A DNA stretch of 64,000 nucleotides from the NCBI RefSeq assembly GCF_036884255.1, contig NZ_CP145605.1:1178001-1242000 (forward strand), given 5' to 3'. This document shows positions 42,415 to 51,081 of this stretch, piece after piece. Each line of letters starts with the position of its first letter. Position 1 is the first letter of the stretch. A model generated the notes under the pieces. That model was not told the origin of the DNA, did not search any database, and saw only the letters and a program-made list of their open reading frames with translations. This DNA is from Paenibacillus tundrae. GTDB taxonomy: Bacteria > Bacillota > Bacilli > Paenibacillales > Paenibacillaceae. Position numbers and translations under genes: made by a program.

Positions 42415-42793
42415 AACGATTCCTTACAATTCTCAGAGTGTTATTTTTAAGCTAATAAGGTTCACTGAGTTCGTTAGAGGATGGACAGTTACATTAGAAC
42501 GAAGGGGACTTTAAGAAAGTGAGGACGCCAAGCATTCGCCTGTAAGCATTTCCGAAGGAGAGTTACACCGGAAGCTTGAGCTATCCGCGGGATGTTCCCT
42601 TCAGATAAGGGAGTCCACAATAATAGGGGCAATAGCGACTGCGTTCATTAGTTCTGTTATCCCGGAGTGGTCGAATACTGCCGACATCGAAAAACCACGT
42701 AGTGGTCATCACACAGATGACTTTACGTGGTTTTTGGTGAGGGTATTTTTTTTATAGGTAGCATCACTCGTTGCTCGGTGCCGAGCTTACTAT
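42415..42793. other. Non-coding stretch between IS copy 1 and the S9 peptidase gene
   Basis: 379 bp with no credible gene. The first about 60 bp belong to the TAACGAAYC repeat. A terminator lies at 42690-42736. The remainder shows no feature I can support. Confidence 0.5.
42690..42736. terminator. Bidirectional terminator after the S9 peptidase gene
   Basis: AAAACCACGTA pairs with TACGTGGTTTT around an inner GGTCATC/GATGAC stem; A and T runs border it. Confidence 0.88.
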
Positions 42794-44797
42794 TTAGAGG
42801 TGCTCGTTAAACCAACCCGCAATATGCTCAAGCCGGCGAACTCTCAGATGTGGGTGTCCTCCTCTGGACAATTCATGATTAGCGCCCGGGAAACGAACGA
42901 GACGTGTCGTCTGTCGACGTCGCTTCAAGGCAATATATAATTGTTCAGCTTGTTCAATCGGGCATCGTAAATCCTGCTCTCCATGCAGAATAAGCAGTGG
43001 GGTTGTTACATTGCCTACATAGGCTAGTGGCGAGTGCTTCCATAACTTCTCCGTATCCTCCCAAGCGTTGCCGCCAATCTGATCCTCTGTGAAGAAATAT
43101 CCGATGTCGCTGACGCCGTAGAATGAGAGCCAGTTGGATATGGAGCGTTGTGTGACAGCAGCTGTGAATCGATCTGTATGCCCAACAATCCAGTTGGTCA
43201 TAAAGCCACCATAACTGCCACCAGTAACACCTAGGCGAGTCTCGTCGATAAAGTCATATTGCCGAAGGGCATAATCGACAGCTTCCATCAGATCACGGTA
43301 ATCACCGCCGCCATAATCCCCGCGGCAGGCATTCACGAATTGTTGCCCATATCCAAGACCTCCACGAGGGTTAAGATACATTACGGCATACCCTTGTGCG
43401 GCAAGGATTTGGAATTCATGCATAAATGTAAAGCCATACATCATATGTGGTCCACCATGGATTTCAAGAATCGTTGGGATTTTGACCCCATCGACCACAC
43501 CCTGAGGTTTCATGATCCATCCCTGTAGCCGAAGTCCATCCGAAGAGTCAAACCAGAATGTCTCTGGTGAACTAAGTTGGATCTGTTCGGTCAACTGTGG
43601 GTTGCTATGTGTCAGTTGAATAGGTTGTGCTTCGGTGTCATCCGGTTCAGGATAGAGAAAGAGATCTCCCGGATTCAACACATCAGCTACGGCTGCAACA
43701 ATCTGTCCATCTGCAAGCTCGGCAAATTGATAGAATTCTTTTTCGGCCGGTAAAATATAGCGTGACTCGCCGCCGTCTCTTGCGAATTTGGCAATTCGAA
43801 CACTACCTTCGATTGTTACTAAGCAGAGGATTGACGAACCTTCACGGCTAAATACAGGTCCCGTAGGAGTTAAATGGGAGCGCATATCTCCAACGAGACT
43901 ATGGCTACACTGCACATCCCAATCTGAATTCAGGCACTCTAGCTCACCGCCCGCGTGGGGGAGTGAATATAATTTAATATGCGTAGCGTTGTGATAGGAA
44001 CGGTCACTGGCGAGTAGTGCAATGGATTGTCCATCCGGTGCATAGGTAAGACGGTAGAATGAATACCCTTCCGGCGTTAGCTGCTCAAGCGCTGTTCCGT
44101 CGGGCTTCGCACGATATACATGGTTGGTTAGACTGTAATCGTTATGATCTTCGCCTTCTTCTGGCATCTGGGTAATCCACGCGATGCTTGTACCATCCGG
44201 AGACCAGGCATACTCTCCAACATCATAGTGACCTGAGGTAACTTGCGTAGCCTCTCCACGTTCAAGTGGGATATAGAATAGATGATTGCGTCTGCCATTC
44301 CATAATCCACCTTGGTCTGATTTCATCCGAATGCGATCTACGATATGCTCTTGCGGTAATTTGTTTTCTGCGGAATCTTGGTTATCCTTATCGTCCTCAG
44401 CTTGCTCATCCACAGAGGATTTAACGAGCAAGGCTTGTCCGTCTGGTGACCAGAGCATCGAACTAATCCCATGCTTGAGATGGCTTACGATTCTAGCCTC
44501 TCCACCGTCGGATGCGATGAGCCAAACTTGGGTCTTCCCATCCTGTTCTCGTAAAAAGGCAAGCTGTGATCCGTCCGGAGACCAGACTGGAGAGTGATCC
44601 TTCTCCCCGGAAGTAAAAGGACGATCTTGGTGGCTCACGAGATCCAAGAGTCTCAGGTGGGATGAATAACCATCTCGGACGTCATTCGTTTTTCGACTCA
44701 CATACACCAGTTGTCTGCCTTGTGGAGATGGTGTTGGATCGTTGACCCATGTGATCTGAAACAGGTCTTCCGAAGTCATGCCACGTAAACTATTCAT
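42794..44797 (-). CDS. S9-family serine peptidase (acylaminoacyl/dipeptidyl peptidase type)
   Basis: A 667-residue cytoplasmic peptidase: an N-terminal beta-propeller of repeated WSPDG-type units (DHSPVWSPDGSQLAFLREQ, SMLWSPDGQALL, EYAWSPDGTSIAW, LTYAPDGQSIALL) and a C-terminal alpha/beta-hydrolase (ILEIHGGPHMMYG, nucleophile Ser in VTGGSYGGFMTNW near 528, Asp in HGEQDLRCPI near 607, His in GANHELSRGG near 640). It cleaves short peptides or acylated amino acids from peptide N-termini. ATG 44797 has GGGAGGACATAGA upstream; the longer start overlaps that site. It is monocistronic. Confidence 0.95.
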   Translation of the reverse strand: MNSLRGMTSEDLFQITWVNDPTPSPQGRQLVYVSRKTNDVRDGYSSHLRLLDLVSHQDRPFTSGEKDHSPVWSPDGSQLAFLREQDGKTQVWLIASDGGEARIVSHLKHGISSMLWSPDGQALLVKSSVDEQAEDDKDNQDSAENKLPQEHIVDRIRMKSDQGGLWNGRRNHLFYIPLERGEATQVTSGHYDVGEYAWSPDGTSIAWITQMPEEGEDHNDYSLTNHVYRAKPDGTALEQLTPEGYSFYRLTYAPDGQSIALLASDRSYHNATHIKLYSLPHAGGELECLNSDWDVQCSHSLVGDMRSHLTPTGPVFSREGSSILCLVTIEGSVRIAKFARDGGESRYILPAEKEFYQFAELADGQIVAAVADVLNPGDLFLYPEPDDTEAQPIQLTHSNPQLTEQIQLSSPETFWFDSSDGLRLQGWIMKPQGVVDGVKIPTILEIHGGPHMMYGFTFMHEFQILAAQGYAVMYLNPRGGLGYGQQFVNACRGDYGGGDYRDLMEAVDYALRQYDFIDETRLGVTGGSYGGFMTNWIVGHTDRFTAAVTQRSISNWLSFYGVSDIGYFFTEDQIGGNAWEDTEKLWKHSPLAYVGNVTTPLLILHGEQDLRCPIEQAEQLYIALKRRRQTTRLVRFPGANHELSRGGHPHLRVRRLEHIAGWFNEHL

Positions 44798-45114
44798 TCT
44801 ATGTCCTCCCACCCTAATTTGAATGTATTTTCCTAACCTTTCCATTTATATTAACGGAAACAATAGAGTAGGACAACGTCCGTATGCAATCGCAGCTCAC
44901 TTTTTTCGATTATTCGGCAGTATAAAGGAATTGTCTGAATGGTGACGAATTCTACTGTTGAATAGTCACGAAACTGACAAACAAAAGTCCTAACTTACCG
45001 TTTGGACAGGCGCGAATACGTTTAATTAACAGTGCTAATTATGCCATTTGATATAGATATACGACTTATGAACGAGCAACTATTTCTTTGTCGCAATGAA
45101 GGGGGAAGACCACA
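44798..45114. other. Divergent promoter region
   Basis: 317 bp with no gene. A possible rightward promoter is TTAACA (45026-45031), a 17-bp spacer and TGATAT (45049-45054). Nothing else stands out. Confidence 0.35.
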
Positions 45115-45678
45115 TTGTCCACATCCTATGAGCAACAACACGTAGAATACCCTAGCCGTAAACGCCTAGCGTGGCTAACAGCAGGGTCAGCAATATTCAT
45201 TGCAGCCGGTTTATTCTTAATTCTTAGTGATTCGAAGGAAACTGGTGCTTCTACTATTTCATGTGTGGTTGGTGTTGTTTCTATTTTGTTTTTTGGCTGT
45301 TGCCTATGCTACATTCTGATGAAAATGATCAAGAAAGAGCCTTCATTTGTGGTGGATGAGAAGGGCTTTGTTGATTCTTCCTCATATACGTCAGGTGGTT
45401 CCATTGCCTGGACAGATGTAGAGAATATTTTTATGTATGAGCTCATGGGACAACCGATGATTGGCATTAAGCTTCGGGATGAGAAGGCCTTTCTGGATCG
45501 CCAGATGGGTATTAAACGCAAATTAATGACCGTGAATACGAATATGGTGGATGCCACGATAAGCATAGCGCAGAGTAGTCTCACATTACCGTTAGATCAA
45601 TTATATGTGATGATGGTGGGACGCTGGAAACGGGCCAATCCGTCCGTTACTAACCAACAACCGCCTGAACAAGTATAG
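45115..45678 (+). CDS. Small membrane protein, STM3941-like/PH-like
   Basis: A 187-residue protein with two membrane helices (LAWLTAGSAIFIAAGLFLIL, ISCVVGVVSILFFGCCLCYILM) followed by a beta-rich cytoplasmic domain (SFVVDEKGFVD, GSIAWTDVENIFMYE, GQPMIGIKLRD). The pattern 'two helices, then a beta domain with a W-x-D/E-I strand' recurs in three tandem genes at 62549-64000. It resembles the STM3941-type membrane proteins of unknown role. TTG 45115 has AAGGGGGAAG upstream. The aldo-keto reductase gene follows after 37 bp and is probably co-transcribed. Confidence 0.72.
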   Translation: MSTSYEQQHVEYPSRKRLAWLTAGSAIFIAAGLFLILSDSKETGASTISCVVGVVSILFFGCCLCYILMKMIKKEPSFVVDEKGFVDSSSYTSGGSIAWTDVENIFMYELMGQPMIGIKLRDEKAFLDRQMGIKRKLMTVNTNMVDATISIAQSSLTLPLDQLYVMMVGRWKRANPSVTNQQPPEQV

Positions 45679-45715
45679 ATGACACCACAATGTAATCTAA
45701 TGGGAGGTAATTCGA

Positions 45716-46582
45716 ATGAATCAGGATCAGATCGCTCGTACAGTTCAATTGCCGGATGGTACAACCTTGCCTGCAATTGGTCAAGGTACATGGTACATGG
45801 GTGAAAAGGATTCGAGCCGTACGAAGGAAGTTAGAGCCTTGCGAGATGGAATCGAACTGGGAATGACTCTTATAGATACCGCAGAGATGTATGCAGAAGG
45901 CGGGGCAGAAGAGGTGACGGGTGAAGCGATCGAAGGTTGTCGTGATGATGTATTCCTAGTGTCGAAAGTGTATCCACATCATGCAGACCGGCAACAGATG
46001 ATTACAGCTTGCGAGAACAGCCTCCAGCGTCTAGGTACAGATCGGATAGATCTCTATTTGTTACATTGGCGAGGAAGGGTTCCACTTGAAGAGACCGTCG
46101 AAGCTATGGAGCAACTGAAGCAAGCGGGTAAGATTCTGCGCTGGGGTGTATCTAATCTGGATACAGATGATATGCAGGAGTTATGGAATCTGCCGGGCGG
46201 TAAACATTGTGCAGTGAATCAAGTGTTGTACCATGCTGCATCACGGGGCATAGAATATGATCTATTGCCTTGGTTACGAGAACGGCATGTTCCTGTGATG
46301 GCGTATTGTCCTCTTGCACAAGGGGGCAGACTGCGTAAAGAATTACTCGAACACCCAGTCATCCAAGAGATTGCAGAAGCACGGAATGTGACGACTTCCC
46401 AGATTGCATTATCTTGGGTCATCCGTGAAGGCGATGTCATTGCGATACCCAAAGCAGTCCAACTAGAACATGTGGCAGATAATGCGGCCGCAATGAATCT
46501 TGTACTGACCCCAGAGGAAGAGGTGCGGCTGAATGAGGTGTTCCCTGCACCGCAACGGAAAGTTCCTTTGGACATTGTATAA
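45716..46582 (+). CDS. Aldo/keto reductase
   Basis: A 288-residue NADPH-dependent aldo/keto reductase with a TIM-barrel fold. The catalytic tetrad is visible as Asp54 and Tyr59 (LIDTAEMYAEGGAEE), Lys84 (LVSKVYPHHA) and His117 (IDLYLLHWRG). Cofactor-site segments AIPKAVQLEHVADNAAA and WGVSNLDTDDM are present. It reduces aldehydes or ketones; the substrate is unknown. ATG 45716 has GGGAGGTAATTCGA upstream. A terminator follows at 46677-46710. Confidence 0.95.
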   Translation: MNQDQIARTVQLPDGTTLPAIGQGTWYMGEKDSSRTKEVRALRDGIELGMTLIDTAEMYAEGGAEEVTGEAIEGCRDDVFLVSKVYPHHADRQQMITACENSLQRLGTDRIDLYLLHWRGRVPLEETVEAMEQLKQAGKILRWGVSNLDTDDMQELWNLPGGKHCAVNQVLYHAASRGIEYDLLPWLRERHVPVMAYCPLAQGGRLRKELLEHPVIQEIAEARNVTTSQIALSWVIREGDVIAIPKAVQLEHVADNAAAMNLVLTPEEEVRLNEVFPAPQRKVPLDIV

Positions 46583-46676
46583 TTTTTTGTTTGCTACACC
46601 GAGTTTGAGATAGCTGAAGTTATCCGCCGAAAATAGCTAGACCTATCTAGAAGTAGCTAAGGGTAGCCTGTTATAA

Positions 46677-46710
46677 GAAGAGCAGATCGTATAGATCTGC
46701 TCTTTTTTGT
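46677..46710 (+). terminator. Terminator after the aldo/keto reductase gene
   Basis: AAGAGCAGATC pairs with GATCTGCTCTT and is followed by a T run. Confidence 0.88.
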
Positions 46711-46745
46711 TTTTTATATCGAACAGAACGACCTTAAATATAGGC

Positions 46746-46791
46746 TTTACAACACCATATCACTAGTGTACTATTTAACTAACACACTGGT
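46746..46791 (+). promoter_or_regulatory. Promoter and operator of the second GntR/ABC module
   Basis: TTTACA (46746-46751), a 17-bp spacer and TACTAT (46769-46774). ACTAGTGT (46762-46769) and ACACTGGT (46784-46791) are inverted with one mismatch around the -10 box, in the same position as the operator at 33224-33270. Confidence 0.65.
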
Positions 46792-46812
46792 ACAGAGAGG
46801 AGCGAAAACTTT

Positions 46813-47226
46813 GTGAGCATAGAATTTGATAATAATTTACCAATTTATATACAGATCATGCAGTACATCAAGAAGCAGATTGTGACCGGAACGCTGCAAG
46901 CTGGAGATAAGATTCCTTCGGTACGGGAACTAGCGGCTGAATTACAGATCAATCCCAACACGGTACAACGTACGTTCCAGGAGCTGGAACGAGAAGAAGT
47001 GGTGGAAACGAGACGCGGGCTTGGAAGATATGTGACAAGTGAGGAGTCGAAGATTATGACGATCAAAAAAGAAATGGCTGGAGAATTACTGGAGCGCTTC
47101 CTGACAGGTATGCAAGAACTCGGTATTGAGGAGCAGGACATTGTCTCGATTGTGGCAGATGCCGTTGCCGAAGGGCAATCGCAACAGAATAATTCGGCTG
47201 GGAAGGGAGGAGCGCAGCATGACTAA
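46813..47226 (+). CDS. GntR-family (YtrA subfamily) repressor, second module
   Basis: A 137-residue GntR winged-helix protein (PIYIQIMQYIKKQIVTGTL, KIPSVRELAAELQINPNTVQRTFQELEREEVVETRRGLGRYV) with a short C-terminal tail, YtrA-type. GTG 46813 follows AGAGGAG. It overlaps the ATPase gene by 8 bp. It likely represses the module through the inverted repeat at 46762-46791. It is a paralogue of the regulator at 33314 but not closely alike outside the HTH. Confidence 0.94.
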   Translation: MSIEFDNNLPIYIQIMQYIKKQIVTGTLQAGDKIPSVRELAAELQINPNTVQRTFQELEREEVVETRRGLGRYVTSEESKIMTIKKEMAGELLERFLTGMQELGIEEQDIVSIVADAVAEGQSQQNNSAGKGGAQHD

Positions 47227-47917
47227 CATTTTGGAGTTGAACCAGATTAGTAAGTTTTATGGCAAAAAGAAGGCTTTGCAGGACATTACACTTGAGATTG
47301 CTCCGGGTCGAATTGTCGGATTGCTCGGCAGCAACGGTAGTGGGAAGAGTACTTTGATGAAGCTGGTTGCCGGGTTGCTGCAACCGACCAGTGGTTCCAT
47401 TCAGGTCGCCGGCATACCGGTTGGGCTGGAGACGAAGTCGCTTGTATCTTTTATGCCAGATCAGCCACTAACGGAGAGCTGGATGAAGGTGCGTGATGCG
47501 ATTGCTTATTACCGTGATTTCTATGCCGATTTTGATCAAGAAAAAGCGCGGGAAATGCTTGATTTTATGAAGCTAGCAGAGGGGGAACGGGTTAAACATC
47601 TCTCGAAAGGCATGAATGAAAGACTACAGCTAACAATGGCTCTATCACGTAAGGCTCGTCTATATTTACTGGATGAACCGATTGGTGGAGTTGACCCTGT
47701 CGCTCGCGGCAAAATTCTGGATGCCATCGTTAAATTCTATGATGAAGACAGCAGCCTTATCATCTCAACGCACCTATTGAATGATATTGAACGAATCTTT
47801 GACGAGGTCATCTTTATTCGTGAGGGCCAAATGGTACTGCGGGAAGATGTTGAGACACTGCGTCTGCAAAACGGAAAAAGTGTGGATGAGATGTTCAAGG
47901 AGGTCTATGCCGAATGA
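47219..47917 (+). CDS. ABC transporter ATPase, second GntR/ABC module
   Basis: A 232-residue ATPase: Walker A LLGSNGSGKSTLMK, signature-like HLSKGMNERLQLTMALSR, Walker B LYLLDEPIGGVDP and switch His in LIISTHLLNDIERIFDE. It is of standard length without the C-terminal extension seen in the first module. ATG 47219 has GGGAGGAGC upstream and overlaps the GntR stop. It overlaps the permease start by 4 bp. Confidence 0.94.
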   Translation: MTNILELNQISKFYGKKKALQDITLEIAPGRIVGLLGSNGSGKSTLMKLVAGLLQPTSGSIQVAGIPVGLETKSLVSFMPDQPLTESWMKVRDAIAYYRDFYADFDQEKAREMLDFMKLAEGERVKHLSKGMNERLQLTMALSRKARLYLLDEPIGGVDPVARGKILDAIVKFYDEDSSLIISTHLLNDIERIFDEVIFIREGQMVLREDVETLRLQNGKSVDEMFKEVYAE

Positions 47918-48654
47918 TGACATTACTGAAGTATGATTTTAAAAGGAACTGGAACACCTTGTTAGCCAATTTGGTGACTCTGATTTTTTTACAGATTGCG
48001 GTAGCGCCTTTTTTACCGTACGGTGGAGAAATCATTCTTGCCATTGTCTCATATACAGCGGTAGGTATAGCGACCTTTGTCAAAGTGATCAAGACGTACT
48101 GGGCTAACATTCGCGCCTATAATCGTCGTCTCGTTCCTGTATCCGGGTTGTCGCATGTGTTATCTCCACTGCTCTTTGGAGCGATCTGTGGATTGGTGTT
48201 GGCGGTGATTGGTTTGATTCACTTTTTGATCTATGATTCTCTGAACTCAAGGATTGATATCATGTACTTTATCAATCAGAGTGGCATAAACTTTTCAAGT
48301 ATTGTCGCCCTTATTCTGCTTAGTCTTTGGGTCATCTTGTTTATGTCTATAATCATCTTTCTCTCCATTTCAATTGCAGGTAGCTTCCGCTGGAAAACAG
48401 GACCATGGATTGGCATCGTTGCATATTTCGTCATTACTTCATTAATTAGCTGGATTGAGAATATTATTTTTTCCGGTGTGGTTAGCCCATTACAAGTATT
48501 TCACTTTACGGAGGAAAGCACTGGAATGACGATCACCTCCAATGGAGTTGTATGGACAGGAGACAGGTGGGGAAGTACGATTTTTGAAGTGATTGTAGCC
48601 ATTGGATTAGTTGCCTTAACCGTGTATCTGAATAATAAAAAAGTAGAAGTGTAG
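47914..48654 (+). CDS. ABC-2-type permease, second GntR/ABC module
   Basis: A 246-residue membrane protein with about six hydrophobic helices (LLANLVTLIFLQIAVAPFLPY, LLFGAICGLVLAVIGLIHFLI, IVALILLSLWVILFMSIIIFLSISIAG, WIGIVAYFVITSLISWI, IFEVIVAIGLVALTVYL). It forms the exporter with the ATPase encoded upstream. The substrate is unknown. A terminator follows at 48685-48725. Confidence 0.88.
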   Translation: MMTLLKYDFKRNWNTLLANLVTLIFLQIAVAPFLPYGGEIILAIVSYTAVGIATFVKVIKTYWANIRAYNRRLVPVSGLSHVLSPLLFGAICGLVLAVIGLIHFLIYDSLNSRIDIMYFINQSGINFSSIVALILLSLWVILFMSIIIFLSISIAGSFRWKTGPWIGIVAYFVITSLISWIENIIFSGVVSPLQVFHFTEESTGMTITSNGVVWTGDRWGSTIFEVIVAIGLVALTVYLNNKKVEV

Positions 48655-48684
48655 TCACAAGTAACCTGTGATATGTAATAAATG

Positions 48685-48725
48685 ATGTTCTGTCATTGCT
48701 CGTAGAGCGGGCAGAACATTTTTTT
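48685..48725 (+). terminator. Terminator of the second GntR/ABC module
   Basis: ATGTTCTG (48685-48692) pairs with CAGAACAT (48712-48719) with an inner GCTC/GAGC stem; seven T's follow. Confidence 0.88.
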
Positions 48726-48816
48726 GTGTTGAAGCCTCTGCCTCTTCTATGACGTAAATAGATTAATTACGTTATAATGGTAGATTAAGTATAGGCTTGT
48801 AAGGAGGAGGGATTCC

Positions 48817-49308
48817 ATGGAGCTGTACTTCAGGGATAATTTTTTCAACGCTGGTTATACGGAAATTATGAATCAAGACCAAGAACAGGTAGGGCATTTG
48901 GATCTAAAAAGTGCCTTTGGATCATCGATAGATGTATTTGCCCCGTCAGGCTTAATCTGTAGCGGTAAATTCCGGATGTTAACGAACCGATGGGATGTAA
49001 CTTCTCAAGATGGAAGCCATTGGGGTGTACTGAGAGCAAGACTTAGCTTCTTCAGTAAAAAGTATGAATATGATGCTGGGCCTCGTGGTGTATATGAGGT
49101 GTCCGCACCGGCTTTCTCGCAGGAGTATGAGATTACCGGTATGGGTGGCAGGACGGTAGCCAGCTTCAGACGAACAAGCGGGTGGTTTAGTTCAGGCGCC
49201 TTTGTGCTTCACAATGATTCAGAACAGCTCAATACGTATGAGTTGATCGCGGTGGTGATGGGTGTACATGCGATTAATAAGCGACGGAATTCGGCGAACA
49301 GTACGTAG
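48817..49308 (+). CDS. Tubby C-terminal-like (LURP-one/YxjI-type) protein, tentative
   Basis: A 163-residue soluble, beta-rich protein with short alternating strands (ELYFRDNFFNAGYTEIMNQ, VGHLDLKSAFGSSIDVF, EYEITGMGGRTVASFRR, GAFVLHNDSEQLNTYELIAVVMGVHAINK). The closing hydrophobic helix after a strand series is what the tubby-like LURP-one/YxjI fold looks like. Its function in bacteria is unknown; phospholipid binding has been proposed for the fold. ATG 48817 has AAGGAGGAGG upstream. It is monocistronic. The family call is a pattern judgement. Confidence 0.6.
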   Translation: MELYFRDNFFNAGYTEIMNQDQEQVGHLDLKSAFGSSIDVFAPSGLICSGKFRMLTNRWDVTSQDGSHWGVLRARLSFFSKKYEYDAGPRGVYEVSAPAFSQEYEITGMGGRTVASFRRTSGWFSSGAFVLHNDSEQLNTYELIAVVMGVHAINKRRNSANST

Positions 49309-49535
49309 GAAAATTAAAAACGCGTATCACTCATAGTGGAACGAGTTAGATCTCGAAGAACAGGGAACTGTCCCAAAAGGAAATCCTCTTCGCTCCAATC
49401 GCTAACGAACCTACCGCACCTAATAAGCGGATTATCTTTCGTATTCAAAATTTAACGAACCTCATGGAGCTAGAATAAAAAGTGGACACCCAATAACGGA
49501 CAGAAGGATAATAAGGCTAACGGAGGTGTGTCCAC

Positions 49536-49853
49536 ATGGGAGAACAGCGGCAACGATACAATGAAGAATTTAAGAAACAAACGGTAAAATTTATCCAAGA
49601 ACAGACCAAGACACTCGGAGACTTGGCAGAAGAACTCAACATTCCAAAAAGTACATTACACCAGTGGATGGGCAAGTATCGCGAACTTAAACATGAGCCC
49701 GTAGCTAGCGTAGATCGAGTGAAAGAACTGGAAGCAGAGCTTAAAGAAATGCGCCGGTTACTTCAAGAGAAAGAGCATACGCTTGCGGACACGCAAGAGG
49801 AACTGGCTATTGTAAAAAAAGCAGTGCACATCTTCAGCAAACCAAAGAGCTAA
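49536..49853 (+). CDS. IS3-family transposase OrfA (copy 2)
   Basis: 105 residues, identical to OrfA of copy 1: HTH (LGDLAEELNIPKSTLHQWM) plus coiled coil. ATG 49536 has GGAGGTGTGTCCAC upstream. The -1 frameshift at 49814-49821, before its stop, fuses it to OrfB. Confidence 0.95.
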   Translation: MGEQRQRYNEEFKKQTVKFIQEQTKTLGDLAEELNIPKSTLHQWMGKYRELKHEPVASVDRVKELEAELKEMRRLLQEKEHTLADTQEELAIVKKAVHIFSKPKS

Positions 49854-49891
49854 GGTTTCAGTTTCTGGAAAACCATCGCTCCCTGTTTTCT

Positions 49892-50728
49892 TTGGAGAAG
49901 ATGTGCACTCTGTTACACGTGTCACGGAGCGGATATTACAAGTGGCGGATGGATCGAACAAGTAAACAGCAGCACCGGAGAACTGAGATCATGAAGCGTA
50001 TTCGATTTCATTTCTACGACCACCAGAAGCGGTGTGGAAGTCCGAAAATTACGTATGCACTCCATCTGGAAGGATACAGAATCTCTTCCCGTACCGTCAG
50101 TATATACATGCGTCAAATGAATCTTCGTTCCGTGCACACTCCTCGGTATCGTGTCCAAACGACGGATTCTAACCATCATCATCCCATTGCACCAAATACG
50201 CTGAACCAGCAATTTCAAACGTCCAAACCGAACACCGTATGGGTCACCGATATCACCTACATTCCCTGCCGAGGAGGCCGGTTATATCTCGCCAGTGTTC
50301 TGGATTTATGTACGCGTGAAATTGTAGGCTGGCGTCTGTACAACCATATGGAAACGAGTCTGGTGCTAGGTGCATTGAATGATGCTTACCGGGCCAAACG
50401 CCCCGCTCCAGGACTGCTACATCACTCGGATCGTGGCTCGCAGTACACGTCAAAAGAATACGTGGAGCAACTGAAATCGTATGGTATGGAGCTCAGTATG
50501 AGCCGCCGAGGAAACTGTTACGATAACGCATGTATCGAGTCTTGGCACAGTATTTTGAAGAAAGAACTCATTCACTGTAACCCTCGTTTTAAGAATCCAG
50601 AAGAGGCTTATAACACCATTTACCAGTACATTGAGTTCTATTACAACCGCAAGCGAATGCATGGTGCGCTAGGTTATCTTTCCCCTGCTCGTTTTGCGAA
50701 GAAATTTACGGACAAATCCGTCGCGTAA
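49892..50728 (+). CDS. IS3-family transposase OrfB (copy 2)
   Basis: 278 residues from an internal TTG, with the frame open upstream to the slippery site. HTH_21 and rve integrase core with the DDE residues in VTDITYIP, HHSDRGSQYTS and CIESWHSILK. Same protein as copy 1. Intact. Confidence 0.95.
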   Translation: MEKMCTLLHVSRSGYYKWRMDRTSKQQHRRTEIMKRIRFHFYDHQKRCGSPKITYALHLEGYRISSRTVSIYMRQMNLRSVHTPRYRVQTTDSNHHHPIAPNTLNQQFQTSKPNTVWVTDITYIPCRGGRLYLASVLDLCTREIVGWRLYNHMETSLVLGALNDAYRAKRPAPGLLHHSDRGSQYTSKEYVEQLKSYGMELSMSRRGNCYDNACIESWHSILKKELIHCNPRFKNPEEAYNTIYQYIEFYYNRKRMHGALGYLSPARFAKKFTDKSVA

Positions 50729-51081
50729 GTGTCTACTTTCTTGACATAGGTCCATCAGTAACGCTATTCCTTCATAAAATGGCGTTAAAACCTAAAATAT
50801 GGAGTAAATCGACAAAATAATGCCTCTGTGATTCGTTAGATATAAGATTGGATAAAATGAGCGCAAATAGCATGTGTCAGGTTCGTTAAATCAACATAAC
50901 GTAAAAGGGGGTGTCCTCGTCATATTGATGACTTATGGGACAGTCCCTTGTTACTGCTAATTAGATGGCTAGCGGCATCTCAGTATTGTATTCAGTTGCA
51001 TTAGATATGCGTACCAAGGTTGATTTCATCGGGACAATTGTAGTTGCTACGTATTTCTGTCTACGCTCTGCTACCACATTT

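Larger units (their letters stand above)
40991..42476. repeat. TAACGAAYC-bearing repeat, copy I, split by the IS
   Basis: TAACGAATC occurs at 40991-40999 and 41041-41049 left of the IS, and its inverse GTTCGTTA at 42469-42476 to the right. The same arrangement surrounds the second IS copy. Removing the IS and one 3-bp duplication restores a non-coding element of a few hundred bp. The outer limits are not sharp. Confidence 0.5.
49465..50754 (+). mobile_element. IS3-family (IS150-like) insertion sequence, copy 2
   Basis: 1290 bp with the same ends as copy 1 but in the opposite orientation. The target duplication is TCA (49462-49464 and 50755-50757). orfA and orfB are intact, with a run of seven A's followed by G at 49814-49821 as the frameshift site. 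Confidence 0.94.
49357..50955. repeat. TAACGAAYC-bearing repeat, copy II, split by the IS
   Basis: The left end contains GGGAACTGTCCC (49363-49374) and the right end GGGACAGTCCC (50938-50948), inverted relatives of each other. Inside, TAACGAACC occurs at 49403-49411 and 49453-49461, and its inverse at 50830-50838 (GATTCGTTA) and 50880-50888 (GGTTCGTTA). Without the IS the element is about 310 bp and non-coding. It resembles copy I at 40991-42476. Confidence 0.55.

Noticed and set aside
41125..50754. Composite transposon bounded by the two IS copies
   Set aside because: Each IS has its own matching 3-bp target duplication (AAC and TCA), which indicates two separate insertions; the genes between look native in composition.
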